Source: DATKZH01 sp964475955 (GTDB taxonomy: Bacteria > Planctomycetota > Planctomycetia > Pirellulales > Thermoguttaceae). From it: a stretch of DNA of 32,085 bases. Positions 8,217 through 17,027 of the stretch are shown in pieces (the stretch's first letter is position 1; the number at the start of each line of letters is the position of its first letter). Made by a program: the position numbers and the translations under genes. Location of the stretch: the NCBI GenBank assembly GCA_964475955.1, contig CAYYZY010000082.1:1-32085 (forward strand). Direction: 5' to 3'. The notes beneath the pieces are model-generated. The model saw only the letters and a list, made by a program, of their open reading frames with translations. It had not been told where the DNA came from and did not search any database.

Positions 8217-11200
8217 ATGAGCGCACCACCGTTCGTGCACCTCCATTGTCATAGCCATTTCAGCCTGCTCGACGGGGCGGGCCGCATCGGGGAACTGGTG
8301 GAGCAGGCCAAGGCGCTGCGCATGAACGCGCTGGCGCTGACCGACCACGGCAACCTTTACGGCGTGCTGGAGTTCTACCGCAAGGCCCGCGACGTGGGGG
8401 TCAAGCCGATCCTCGGCTACGAGGCGTACGTCGCGCCGGGCAGCCGGCTCGACAAAGAAGCCCGCAGCATGAAGGAAGCGAGCTTCCACCTGACGCTCTT
8501 GGCCCAGAATCCGACGGGCTTCCGCAACCTGCTGAAGCTCGCCTCGGCCGCGTTTCTCGAAGGCTTCTACTTCCGCCCGCGCATCGACAAGAAGCTTCTC
8601 CAAGAGCACAACGAAGGGGTGATCTGTCTGAGCGGTTGCGCTTCGAGCGAGGTGAGCCGGGCGTTGGAGGGGGGCACGGAGACGGGCGTGGAGAAGGCCT
8701 GCCAGATCGCCGCCTGGTACCGCGACGTGTTCGGCGACCGGTACTACCTGGAGATCCAGAACAACGGCATCGCCATCCAGGAGGTGGCGCGGCAGGGGGC
8801 CGTCGAGGTCGGCAAGCGTCTGGGGATTCCCCTGGTGGCCACCAGCGACGTGCACTACGTGCGGCGCGAGGACCACGACGCGCAGGACGTGTTGATCTGC
8901 GTCAACACGGGCCGCTTCCGCACCGATACGAACCGCATGCGCATGGAGACGCGCGAGTTCTACCTCCGCAGCCCCGAGGAGATGTACGCGGCGTTTCCGG
9001 AGAACGACGACGCGGTCCGCCGCAGCCAGGAGATCGCCGATCGGATCGAGCTGGAACTGGAGCTGGGCCAGCGCCATTTCCCCGTGTTCACGCCGCCCGA
9101 CGAGATGACCTCCCAAGAGTACCTCCGCAAGCTGTGCCTGGACGGGTTGCGGGAGCGGTACGAGGGCAACGCGAAGCGGTGGGAGGGCGGGGAACTGTCG
9201 CAGGAGGTGATGGACCGGCTCGATCGGGAGCTGGGCGTGATCAACAAGCTCGGCTTCCCGAACTACTTCCTCATCGTCTGGGACTTCGTCCGGTTTGCGC
9301 GCGAGCAAGGCATCGAGGCCACGGCCCGGGGCTCCGGCGTGGGGTCGCTGGTCTGCTACGCCCTCTACCTCAGCCACGTCTGCCCGCTGGAGTACGACCT
9401 GCTGTTCGAGCGGTTTCTCGACGAGAGCCGGCGCGAGGCGCCGGACATCGACATCGACTTCTGCCAGCAGCGCCGCGGAGAAGTGATCCAGTACGTGAAG
9501 GACAAGTACGGGATCGACACCGTGGCCCAGATCGGCACGTTCGGCACGATGGCGGCCCGGGCGGCCATCCGCGACGTGGGTCGGGTGATGGGGCTTTCCA
9601 TCCCGAGGGTGAACGAGATCGTGGCCATGGTGCCCGAGCAGCTCGGGATCACGCTGGAGAAGGCCCTCGAAAAGAGCGACGACCTGCGCAAGGCCTACGA
9701 CAACGACGGGGAGGTCCGCGAGCTGTTGGGTTTCGCCATGCAGATCGAGGGCCTGGCGCGCAACGTGGGCACGCACGCCGCCGCCGTGGTGATCGCCGAC
9801 CGGCCGCTCACCGATTACGTCCCGCTGGGCCGCGTGGCGGGGAAGGAGGAGGTCCTCACCCAGTGGTCGATGAACGACGTGGAACTGGCCGGCCTGTTGA
9901 AGATGGACTTCCTCGGGCTGCGCAACCTAACCATTCTCTCCAAGGTCGTCGACCTGATCCACCAGACGACCGGCCAGCGCGTCGACCCGTACGGATTCCC
10001 GCTCGACGACTCCGCGACGTTCGACCTCCTCTGCCGTGGGGAGACGAAGGGCATCTTCCAGCTCGAGAGCGGCGGCATCCGCGACCTCTTGCAGCGGATG
10101 AAGCCCGACCACTTCCGCGACATCATCGCCACCAACGCCCTCTACCGACCCGGCCCGCTCGAAGGGGGCATGGTCGACGACTACATCCAGGTGAAGCACG
10201 GGCGCAAGAAGCCGGAGTACAAGCATCCGCTGATGGCCGAGGTCCTGGAAGAGACGCACGGCGTCATGGTCTACCAGGAGCAGGTGATGCGGATCCTCAA
10301 CCGGCTCGGCGGCATCGCGTTGGCCAACGCCTACACCTGCATCAAGGCGATCAGCAAGAAGAAACTCCCCATCATCGCCAAGTTCCGCGAGCAGTTCGTC
10401 GAGGGCGCCCAGGCGAAGGGGCTCGACAAGAAGGAGGCCGAGGAGCTCTTCGAGCTGATCGAAAAGTTCGCCGGCTACGGGTTCAACAAGAGCCATTCGA
10501 CGGCCTACGCCCTGATCGCGTACATGACGGCCTACCTGAAGGCGCACTGGCCGGTCGAGTTCATGGCCGCGCTGCTTTCGAGCGATATGCCCAACCGCAA
10601 CTTCACGCGCAAGGACTCCACGGTCGAGCACCTGGAGGACTGCCAGCGGATGAAGATCGAGGTGGTCCCGCCCGACGTCAACCGCTCCCACCCCGAATTC
10701 GCCGTGGCCGACGGCAAGATCCTCTTCGGCCTGGCGGCGATCAAGGGCTGCGGGCACGCGGCGGCCGAGGCGATCCAGGCCGCACGCGAGGACGGCGGCC
10801 CGTTCCGCAGCCTGTTCGACTTGTGCGAGCGGGTGGACCCGGGCGTGGTCAACCGTTCGACGCTCGAGACGCTTATCAAGGCCGGCGCCTTCGACTCGCT
10901 TCCCGACCGCCCCCGGCGCGCCCAACTTTTCCAGGCGGTGGAGCGGGCATTGCAGGGCGGGGCGGCCAAGGCGGCCGACCGGCGGAGCGGCCAGTTGGGC
11001 CTGTTCGACGCCCGGGAGGACGAGGAAGACGAACCGGCCACCTCCAATCTCCCCGACGTGCCCGAGTGGGACGAGCGCGACAAGCTGACCAAGGAGAAGG
11101 AGGTCCTCGGCTTCTATCTTTCGAGCCATCCCCTGGCCGAGTACCAGTCGACGCTGTCGACCTTCTGCTCGCACACCACCACCGAGGCGGCCGCGTTGAA

Positions 11201-11777
11201 GCACCGCACCGAGGTGATGCTCGGCGGCATGCTTTCGGCCGTCAAGTTCTCCCACACCAAGAACTCGCGACCGGGAAGCCCCACCCGATACGCCATGTTC
11301 GACCTGGAAGACATGGACGGCGCCATGCGCTGCATCCTCTGGCCCGACCAATTCCTCCAGTACGGCGAACTGGTCGAGCCCGACGCCGTACTGGTGGCCC
11401 TGGGCACGATCGACAAGCGGGGCGGGGGCGACGAGGCCAACATGATCGTCAACGAGCTGATCCCCTTGGACGACCTCAAGAGCCGCTTCACGCGGGGCAT
11501 CGTGATCCGCGTCTCGGAACAGGCGCACGGCGAGGAGTCGCTGGAGAAGCTCTACCAGATCCTCCGCGGCTATCCGGGGCCCTGCGAGGTCCAACTGGCC
11601 ATGTTCCTCGCCGACGGCACGCGCGTGCTGATGGGCAGCGAGCGGCTCCGCGTGGCGATCGACGACCAGATGCGCTCACGCGTCGAGGACCTGCTCGGCA
11701 AGGGCAACCTGCGTCTGTTGCCCACGCCGCCCCGCCCCGGCAACGGTCGCACCAACGGACGGTCCCGACCGCGCTGA
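8217..11777 (+). CDS. dnaE: DNA polymerase III subunit alpha
   Basis: This is the replicative polymerase catalytic subunit (1186 residues; E. coli DnaE is 1160). An N-terminal PHP domain starts at once with HLHCHSHFSLLDG and continues through LTDHGNLYG, SGCASSE and SDVHYVRREDHD. The C-family polymerase active site is intact: PDIDIDFC at 409-416 supplies the paired aspartates, and KMDFLGLRNLT supplies the third (Asp564). Other hallmarks are ARGSGVGSLVCYAL, MVYQEQVMRI and YGFNKSHSTAYALIAYMTAYLK. Helix-hairpin-helix (VNRSTLETLIKAGAFDSL) and OB-fold regions follow, ending in a short basic tail. There is no proofreading exonuclease domain fused to it, as expected for DnaE rather than PolC. GGGAG sits six bases before the ATG. 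The gene appears monocistronic or weakly linked to the isomerase 92 bases downstream. Confidence 0.97.
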   Translation: MSAPPFVHLHCHSHFSLLDGAGRIGELVEQAKALRMNALALTDHGNLYGVLEFYRKARDVGVKPILGYEAYVAPGSRLDKEARSMKEASFHLTLLAQNPTGFRNLLKLASAAFLEGFYFRPRIDKKLLQEHNEGVICLSGCASSEVSRALEGGTETGVEKACQIAAWYRDVFGDRYYLEIQNNGIAIQEVARQGAVEVGKRLGIPLVATSDVHYVRREDHDAQDVLICVNTGRFRTDTNRMRMETREFYLRSPEEMYAAFPENDDAVRRSQEIADRIELELELGQRHFPVFTPPDEMTSQEYLRKLCLDGLRERYEGNAKRWEGGELSQEVMDRLDRELGVINKLGFPNYFLIVWDFVRFAREQGIEATARGSGVGSLVCYALYLSHVCPLEYDLLFERFLDESRREAPDIDIDFCQQRRGEVIQYVKDKYGIDTVAQIGTFGTMAARAAIRDVGRVMGLSIPRVNEIVAMVPEQLGITLEKALEKSDDLRKAYDNDGEVRELLGFAMQIEGLARNVGTHAAAVVIADRPLTDYVPLGRVAGKEEVLTQWSMNDVELAGLLKMDFLGLRNLTILSKVVDLIHQTTGQRVDPYGFPLDDSATFDLLCRGETKGIFQLESGGIRDLLQRMKPDHFRDIIATNALYRPGPLEGGMVDDYIQVKHGRKKPEYKHPLMAEVLEETHGVMVYQEQVMRILNRLGGIALANAYTCIKAISKKKLPIIAKFREQFVEGAQAKGLDKKEAEELFELIEKFAGYGFNKSHSTAYALIAYMTAYLKAHWPVEFMAALLSSDMPNRNFTRKDSTVEHLEDCQRMKIEVVPPDVNRSHPEFAVADGKILFGLAAIKGCGHAAAEAIQAAREDGGPFRSLFDLCERVDPGVVNRSTLETLIKAGAFDSLPDRPRRAQLFQAVERALQGGAAKAADRRSGQLGLFDAREDEEDEPATSNLPDVPEWDERDKLTKEKEVLGFYLSSHPLAEYQSTLSTFCSHTTTEAAALKHRTEVMLGGMLSAVKFSHTKNSRPGSPTRYAMFDLEDMDGAMRCILWPDQFLQYGELVEPDAVLVALGTIDKRGGGDEANMIVNELIPLDDLKSRFTRGIVIRVSEQAHGEESLEKLYQILRGYPGPCEVQLAMFLADGTRVLMGSERLRVAIDDQMRSRVEDLLGKGNLRLLPTPPRPGNGRTNGRSRPR

Positions 11778-11869
11778 ACGGAGCGTCGGCCGTTGCAGCG
11801 GGGCCGGCCGTCGGCGACAATGGGCCGGCGCCCGGCGGACCCCATCCACCTGCAAGCTGAGGGACACCG

Positions 11870-12829
11870 ATGACGACCTCACTCACACGACGCGCGATGC
11901 TCGTACGCACGGGCGCTTGCCTGGGCGCGGCCCCGGCCCCGGCGCGCGCTTCCGTCGCCGCGGCCGGGCGGCCGGCGAGCGAGCCCGGTTCGGAACCGTT
12001 CGGCTACTGCCTGAACATGGGCACGATCCGCGGGCACAAACTCTCGGCGGCGGAGGAGATCGAGGTGGCCGCCGAGGCCGGTTGGCAGGGCGTGGAGCCG
12101 TGGATCGGCAACCTGCGGCGCTACGTCGACCAAGGCGGGTCGCTCCGGGATCTCCGCAAGCGGATCGACGACCGGGGACTCAAGGTGGTCAGCGCCATCG
12201 GGTTCTGCGGCTGGGCGGTCGACGACGATGGCCAGCGCGCGGAGAACATCGAGCGTTTCAAGGAGGAGATGGAGATGGTGGCCCAACTCGGCGGCACGCA
12301 CATCGCCGCCCCGCCTGCCGGCATCAACCGCACGCCCGGTGTGGACCTGTTCCGGATCGCCGAACGGTACCGCGCGGTGTTGGAGCTGGGGCGAGAAACC
12401 GGCGTGATCCCGCAACTGGAGATCTGGGGATCAGCCCAGACGCTGGGCCGGGTCAGCGAGGCCGCGCTGGTCGCCTGCCAGGCCGACCACCCCGACGCCT
12501 GCCTCCTCTTGGACGCCTTCCACATGTACCGGGGCGGCAGCGGCTTCGAATGCCTCAAGCTGCTCAACGGCGCCAAGATGCACGCCTTCCACATCAACGA
12601 CTATCCCGACGACCCGCCCCGCGACCAGATCAACGACTCGCATCGCGTCTACCCGGGCGACGGCGTCTGCCCGCTCTCCTCTCTCCTGCGGACGCTCTAC
12701 GACACCGGCTTCCGCGGCATGGTCTCGTTGGAGCTGTTCAACCGCGATTACTGGAAGCAGGACATCCGGGCCGTCGCCCGCACGGGGCTGGAGAAGACGC
12801 GCGCAGCCGTGCGCGAGGCACTGGCGTAG
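11870..12829 (+). CDS. Exported sugar phosphate isomerase/epimerase-like TIM barrel
   Basis: The protein (319 residues) belongs to the AP-endonuclease-2 / xylose-isomerase-like TIM barrel family. The N-terminus has a twin-arginine style signal (LTRRAMLVRTGACLGAAPAPARA), so it probably acts outside the cytoplasm. Candidate metal ligands are Glu184 (QLEIWG), Asp215 (LLLDAFHMY), His241 (FHINDYPDDP) and Glu288 (SLELF), spaced as in known family members. Planctomycetes carry many such paralogues, mostly of unknown substrate. A GAGGGA ribosome-binding site lies six bases before the ATG. It follows dnaE on the same strand by 92 bases but shares no evident function. I cannot tell an epimerase from an isomerase from sequence alone. 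Confidence 0.85.
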   Translation: MTTSLTRRAMLVRTGACLGAAPAPARASVAAAGRPASEPGSEPFGYCLNMGTIRGHKLSAAEEIEVAAEAGWQGVEPWIGNLRRYVDQGGSLRDLRKRIDDRGLKVVSAIGFCGWAVDDDGQRAENIERFKEEMEMVAQLGGTHIAAPPAGINRTPGVDLFRIAERYRAVLELGRETGVIPQLEIWGSAQTLGRVSEAALVACQADHPDACLLLDAFHMYRGGSGFECLKLLNGAKMHAFHINDYPDDPPRDQINDSHRVYPGDGVCPLSSLLRTLYDTGFRGMVSLELFNRDYWKQDIRAVARTGLEKTRAAVREALA

Positions 12830-12873
12830 AGCCTTTGCGTGCAGGATGCGCACACGATGGGCGGCGCATGTCT

Positions 12874-12900
12874 GTAGGACGGAATCCCATTCCGTCTTAC
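12874..12900. repeat. Palindrome between convergent genes, candidate terminator
   Basis: GTAGGACGGAAT (12874-12885) and ATTCCGTCTTAC (12889-12900) pair at 11 of 12 positions around a CCC loop. The palindrome sits in the 86-base space between the isomerase stop and the convergent GAP1-like stop, so it could terminate both transcripts. It has no U-tract. The same motif is familiar to me as a dispersed planctomycete repeat, which I cannot verify here. Confidence 0.55.
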
Positions 12901-12915
12901 TTGGCTGCCGCCGCG

Positions 12916-14529
12916 TCAGAGCTGGTCGAAGAGGACGCAGAGTACTTCCAGCGACTGGGCGGCCTGTGCGGCGTCGCGCACGGAGTCGGCCTGGATCGAC
13001 GCGATCCACGTCGACAGCGCGCAGCGCAAGTATTGGTCTTTCGATTCGTCCAACAACTCCTCGTGCACGGCGTCGCGGACCTGGGGCCAGAAGGCCTTCA
13101 GACGGGCCAGCGCGGCGGGCTTGCCGCCGATGGCGTCGTAGACCAGGTCGTCGAGATGCTCGAGCTTCTCCACGGTCTCGGGTTCATCCGCGTCGAGCCC
13201 GGTTGACGGGATCGACGCGCCGAGCGCGGCGTCGGTCGCCGAGGCGCGCTGTCCTTGAAAGCGATCGTGGGCCTCGTGCGAATGCTGTTGCGCCTGCGCT
13301 GACGGCGCAGGGCAAGGCTGCAAGGCGTCGTCCGAGCCGGGGCCGGCGTCGCCGCCGTCCGGGGGTTCCGGGAGGGCGTGCTGCGCCAATCGCGCGTCGA
13401 GCATTTCCAGCAGCCACGGTTCTTCTTCGGGCGGGTCGGCCGGATGGGAACCGGGCATCCGGACGATCCATTCTCGGTCGTCGTCTTCGCGCCCGTCTTC
13501 GTGGTCGTCTTCGCGGTCGTTGTCGCCGTGGTCCCGGTTTTCGTCGTGCTCTTCGTGGGCGCACTCGACGTCCAGGTCCACATCTTCATCCGGTTCTGCG
13601 TCGGCGTCTGCGTCGGTGTCGTCACCGCCCAGCGACGAAGCATCAAGTTCTTCGAGCAACTGGAGCCCCAGCGCGGGCAGATCTTCGGGAGCGAACTCGG
13701 ACTGGCAACGGGTCAGTCGGTTGGCCAGGAATGAAGTCCGGCCCGACTTGAGCGCTCGGTGGATGAACCGGGCCCAGCTCTCCACGGGGTCCGACTCGGC
13801 GGGGGGCGGGCCGGAGAGATCGAGCACGGCCAGGTCGTAGAGCCGCTTCACCCGGCGCTGCTCTTCTTCGTCTTCGGAGAGGGCCAACACCCGAAACGGC
13901 CGGCGCGAGGAGAACTTCAGGCCGGTGGAGAAGGAGAACTGCGGTCGACACTCCGGGGGGAGGCAGTTGATCAGCCCGGCGATGAGGTGTTCCGCCGGCG
14001 GGCCCCCGGTGACGGCCAGTTTGGCGGAGGTGAGCGCCGCCTGGACGAGGGCGGCCAGCCAGTCGGGGCCGGGCTTCGCGCAGAGCCGGGCCAATAGCGC
14101 GGAATCGACCACGGCGGCCCGACCGGCCAATCGCAGCGGGGCGAGCCGCTCGGGGACCCTTTCGTAGGTGCGGAGCACGCCGGCGGCCAGGGCGGCGCGG
14201 AGCAGCGCAAACGGGTTGTTGGCGAACCGGGCCAACGTGCGCGGCGGCACGACCAGGCATTGGGTGTAGACGCGCACCCCGCCGCGACCGCTATACTCCC
14301 ACCCCGCCGGGGTGGTCCGGCCGACACCGTAAGCCCCGCTGGGTAGCGGATGGAAGTTGTAGCTGACCGCGTCGCGGCCCGGATCCAATAGCGCGTTGTG
14401 TGAGGGGCCCCAAACGGCGAGTTCCCGGGCGTCGACCTCGGGGACCCCCGGACTGGTGGCCACCACTTGATACCCGGCCGATCGATCGGTCTCGGCCGAC
14501 GTGAAGACGACTTGCTCGATCCAGTCCAT
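12916..14529 (-). CDS. GAP1-like GTPase-associated protein
   Basis: The 537-residue protein matches what I know of GTPase-associated protein 1 (GAP1). Its N-terminal domain (about 4-140) carries QVVFTSAETDRSAGYQVVA, ELAVWGPSHNALL, SYNFHPLPSGAYGVGRT and YTQCLVVPP. A middle domain (about 145-235) includes AGLINCLPPECRPQFSFSTG. Residues 302-352 are an extremely Asp/Glu/His-rich linker. The C-terminus (447-535) is a conserved-looking helical domain. ATG 14529 is preferred because the domain begins at once and AAGG lies nearby; the frame is open back to 14679, adding 50 basic residues. It is the last gene of the cassette, 282 bases after the GTPase stop, so it may also have its own promoter. Family assignment is from recalled motifs; the molecular activity of GAP1 is not established. 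Confidence 0.75.
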   Translation of the reverse strand: MDWIEQVVFTSAETDRSAGYQVVATSPGVPEVDARELAVWGPSHNALLDPGRDAVSYNFHPLPSGAYGVGRTTPAGWEYSGRGGVRVYTQCLVVPPRTLARFANNPFALLRAALAAGVLRTYERVPERLAPLRLAGRAAVVDSALLARLCAKPGPDWLAALVQAALTSAKLAVTGGPPAEHLIAGLINCLPPECRPQFSFSTGLKFSSRRPFRVLALSEDEEEQRRVKRLYDLAVLDLSGPPPAESDPVESWARFIHRALKSGRTSFLANRLTRCQSEFAPEDLPALGLQLLEELDASSLGGDDTDADADAEPDEDVDLDVECAHEEHDENRDHGDNDREDDHEDGREDDDREWIVRMPGSHPADPPEEEPWLLEMLDARLAQHALPEPPDGGDAGPGSDDALQPCPAPSAQAQQHSHEAHDRFQGQRASATDAALGASIPSTGLDADEPETVEKLEHLDDLVYDAIGGKPAALARLKAFWPQVRDAVHEELLDESKDQYLRCALSTWIASIQADSVRDAAQAAQSLEVLCVLFDQL

Positions 14530-14811
14530 CTGGGGCCTTCGTTTGGGGGGCGCATCGCGGACCATCGAGGGGCGTGGCGGCCGAATACGACGGCGCAGGT
14601 TCGACTCGGATGCGGGATTCGGCAGCCTGGAGCGGTTGTCCAGATTTCCCAAAAGATTACGCGTCTTGCCCCGCTTCACGTCGAAGTCGGCCGTTGGTCG
14701 ATTTTGCGCTGGAGTACTCGTGTCTCCTGGAACTCTAGCTTGCTTCTGGGGGGTGTTCCAGGCGCAGGGATTACTGCGCGCGCCGCCTCAGCCAGGCATG
14801 GCCGGGGCCGT

Positions 14812-15735
14812 TCACCGGCGGCCGCCGGGGGCGAGCTTCGAGAGCAACCACTCGAACGGCTCGATGATGCCGTGGGGCTCGATCCGCAGCGGCATGTGCA
14901 CGCGACCGTCCTCGAGGGAACGGCGATAGGCGCACGCCCCGGCCACCCCGGCGGCGAAGAACCGGTACTGGCGGAAGCGCTCCTCACACTGCTGCCACAG
15001 TCCGGCCGCGTGGGCCTGGGCGAAGCCGGTCGGGTCGCGGGCGCACTCTTCGCACTGATCGGTCTTGGTGAAGACCAGCGCCACCGGCTTCTTGGACCAT
15101 CCCTGCTTGTTTGCCTCGCCCAACTCCCCCAGGTAGCTGATCAGCTTCATGGTGAAGAATTCCTGGTGCTGGCCGCTCTCGAGCAGCTTGACGGCGTCGA
15201 TCAGCACCATGGCGCCGCCGCACTTCTGGAGGAACGCCCGGATCACACGAAACGTGTTGGGATGGTCGACTTCCTGCAAGACGGCTTCGCCGGCCATGTC
15301 GGGCATGATCAGTTCCAGGGGGTGGCGCTGCTTGGGCCGACGGATCTGGCAGTGGACCCAGTTCCACCGATCGGGTTCGTTGGGAGTCTTATTGGGGAAT
15401 TCGCAGCGTCCCAGGGCGGCCAGCGTGGTTTGCTGGAGGGTGATGGAGAAGGCCCCTCGGGCCAGGAGTTGGGTGCCTTTGGGGTTTCGGGAGAGCATGT
15501 CCATCAGCATGCCGAGGTAGACCGTTTTTCCCACGCTGCTCGGCCCGACCGTGGCCACCATGCGGGGGAAGACTTTCTGGCTGTTGGCCTGGTGCGCCAA
15601 CGCCATCGGCGCCGAGCAGTAGCGGCAGTACTCGGCGTCGAAGTTATTTTGTCCTTCGCAGATGTAGCAGGGAATCGGGACGGCGTACTCGACCAGCCGC
15701 GCCGACTCCAGCGGAACGATGACGCCCTTGGTCAT
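14812..15735 (-). CDS. Zinc-ribbon GTPase of the GAP1-associated (DO-GTPase) type
   Basis: The 307-residue protein starts with a four-cysteine zinc ribbon (Cys23, Cys26, Cys37, Cys40: CYICEG then CRYC). A P-loop GTPase follows with Walker A GPSSVGKT at 64-71, switch/Walker B PDMAGE at 145-150, and base-recognition TKTD at 223-226 in place of the common NKxD. It lacks a transmembrane segment, so it is cytosolic or recruited to the membrane by partners. The pairing with a GAP1 gene points to the DO-GTPase family. Its ATG overlaps the upstream FGE-like gene's TGA (ATGA, 15732-15735) and is preceded by GGAGG, which implies translational coupling. Expected activity is GTP binding and hydrolysis as a switch; the output is unknown. 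Confidence 0.85.
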   Translation of the reverse strand: MTKGVIVPLESARLVEYAVPIPCYICEGQNNFDAEYCRYCSAPMALAHQANSQKVFPRMVATVGPSSVGKTVYLGMLMDMLSRNPKGTQLLARGAFSITLQQTTLAALGRCEFPNKTPNEPDRWNWVHCQIRRPKQRHPLELIMPDMAGEAVLQEVDHPNTFRVIRAFLQKCGGAMVLIDAVKLLESGQHQEFFTMKLISYLGELGEANKQGWSKKPVALVFTKTDQCEECARDPTGFAQAHAAGLWQQCEERFRQYRFFAAGVAGACAYRRSLEDGRVHMPLRIEPHGIIEPFEWLLSKLAPGGRR

Positions 15736-16955
15736 ACCTGCACCTCCTCGACCGATGCGGTCTCGAGTTCCCCGGCGACCGCGAGGTCGTCGGCGGGCCG
15801 GGCGAGCATCACGTCGCACGCACCGACGGCGCAGCGGAAGCCCACGTTGGGTTTTCGCGCCATCGCCGCCTCGCCGCTTTGGAATTGGCACGTGGCCTGG
15901 TTGTCGAAGTACGTGTCGAAGGCCCCGCCCCGCACGCTCTTCATGGGAACCTCGAGCACGACGGCCTCTTCGAGCACGTTCCCGGGGACGAAGTCGCCGC
16001 GGGTCCATTCCCACACGTTGCCGACCAACTGGAACACTCCGCCCACGCTCACCCCTTCGGGGAACGCGTCGACGGGCACGGTCGTATTCGGGCAGGAACC
16101 CCACAGGTTCGCGCGGGAACGGTCCATGGCGTCGCCCCACGGGTACTTGCGCTGCACACGCGTGGTGGGCGACAGGGCGACCGGCCAACTGCCGGCCTTG
16201 ACCCATTCGGCGTCGGTGGCAAGCCGCTTGCCGACCCATCGGGCGTAGGCGAACGCCTCGTACCAGCTCACGCCGACGACCGGGTGCTCGTCGAGGCCTT
16301 CGGGGTAGCGTCCGGCTTGCCAGAATCGGGGACCCGGCTGGCCGGTCTGATCGACGAAGTCGAGTACGGCCGGCCAGATCGTCTCGTCCCACAGGGCAAT
16401 CTGCCGGTACCCGCCGCCGCCGACGAACTCCAGGAACTGACGGTTCGTCACCGGATAGCGATCGAGAAAGAAATGCTCCACCCGGATCACCCGGCCCTCG
16501 CACGCCGCGATCTCCTCGTCGTCGAGCCGGCCGTCGTCCAGCGCGTCGTCGATGCGCCCGAGCACCACCTCGCCGTCGGGGACCAAGGCCATTCGGTCTT
16601 CCAGGGCGGCTCGGGCGCGATTGAGCTGTTCGTCGCTCAGGGTGCGCGCGATTTGGGGCCGCAACAGGAGGGTGTAGCGGCCGAGGGCCAACATCCGCTC
16701 GACCAGGGCGTCGACGTCGTCCGGGTCGGACGGCTCGGGGGGCGGTTCGACCGGCGGCTTGGGCACCGGCGGCGCCTGCGCTGCGGGACGGTGCAGTCGC
16801 ACTTCCCCCGACGCGCATTGCAGCAGCGTGTAGCCGAGGCCGATCGCCCCGGCCGACACCAACGCCGCCTGGCCCCAAAGCCAACCAAGGCACAGCACCA
16901 CCCCCGAGGCCAATACAATGGCCCCCAAGATGACCGCCTTCAGGTTCGGCCGCAT
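15732..16955 (-). CDS. Membrane-anchored FGE/SUMF1-fold protein, catalytic cysteines missing
   Basis: The 407-residue protein has two hydrophobic N-terminal segments (about 6-28 and 30-46), a proline-rich linker (60-80) and a helical stretch. A formylglycine-generating-enzyme (sulfatase-modifying factor) fold covers about 125-378: PVTNRQFLEF, VVGVSWYEAFAYARWVGKRL, YPWGD, GNVWEW at 312-317, SVRGGAF at 340-346 and VGFRC near 375. In true FGE a Cys pair follows the GGS motif; here that place reads GGAFDTYFDNQATC, so the oxidase chemistry is probably lost and the domain more likely binds a ligand or partner. ATG 16955 has GGAG at ideal spacing; ATG 16967 is an in-frame alternative. The stop overlaps the GTPase start. 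Confidence 0.85.
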   Translation of the reverse strand: MRPNLKAVILGAIVLASGVVLCLGWLWGQAALVSAGAIGLGYTLLQCASGEVRLHRPAAQAPPVPKPPVEPPPEPSDPDDVDALVERMLALGRYTLLLRPQIARTLSDEQLNRARAALEDRMALVPDGEVVLGRIDDALDDGRLDDEEIAACEGRVIRVEHFFLDRYPVTNRQFLEFVGGGGYRQIALWDETIWPAVLDFVDQTGQPGPRFWQAGRYPEGLDEHPVVGVSWYEAFAYARWVGKRLATDAEWVKAGSWPVALSPTTRVQRKYPWGDAMDRSRANLWGSCPNTTVPVDAFPEGVSVGGVFQLVGNVWEWTRGDFVPGNVLEEAVVLEVPMKSVRGGAFDTYFDNQATCQFQSGEAAMARKPNVGFRCAVGACDVMLARPADDLAVAGELETASVEEVQV

Positions 16956-17027
16956 CGCTTTCTCCATTCTGTTCGGGTGCGACGGCGGGCGCCCACGCCC
17001 GGGAGTCCCAAGCGGGGGGCGCCGTCA

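Noticed and set aside
8636..11860. A 1074-codon frame overlapping dnaE, and antisense frames at 8202-9776 and 9927-11594
   Set aside because: All are shadows of dnaE; the translations are low-complexity and dnaE motifs are complete in the chosen frame.
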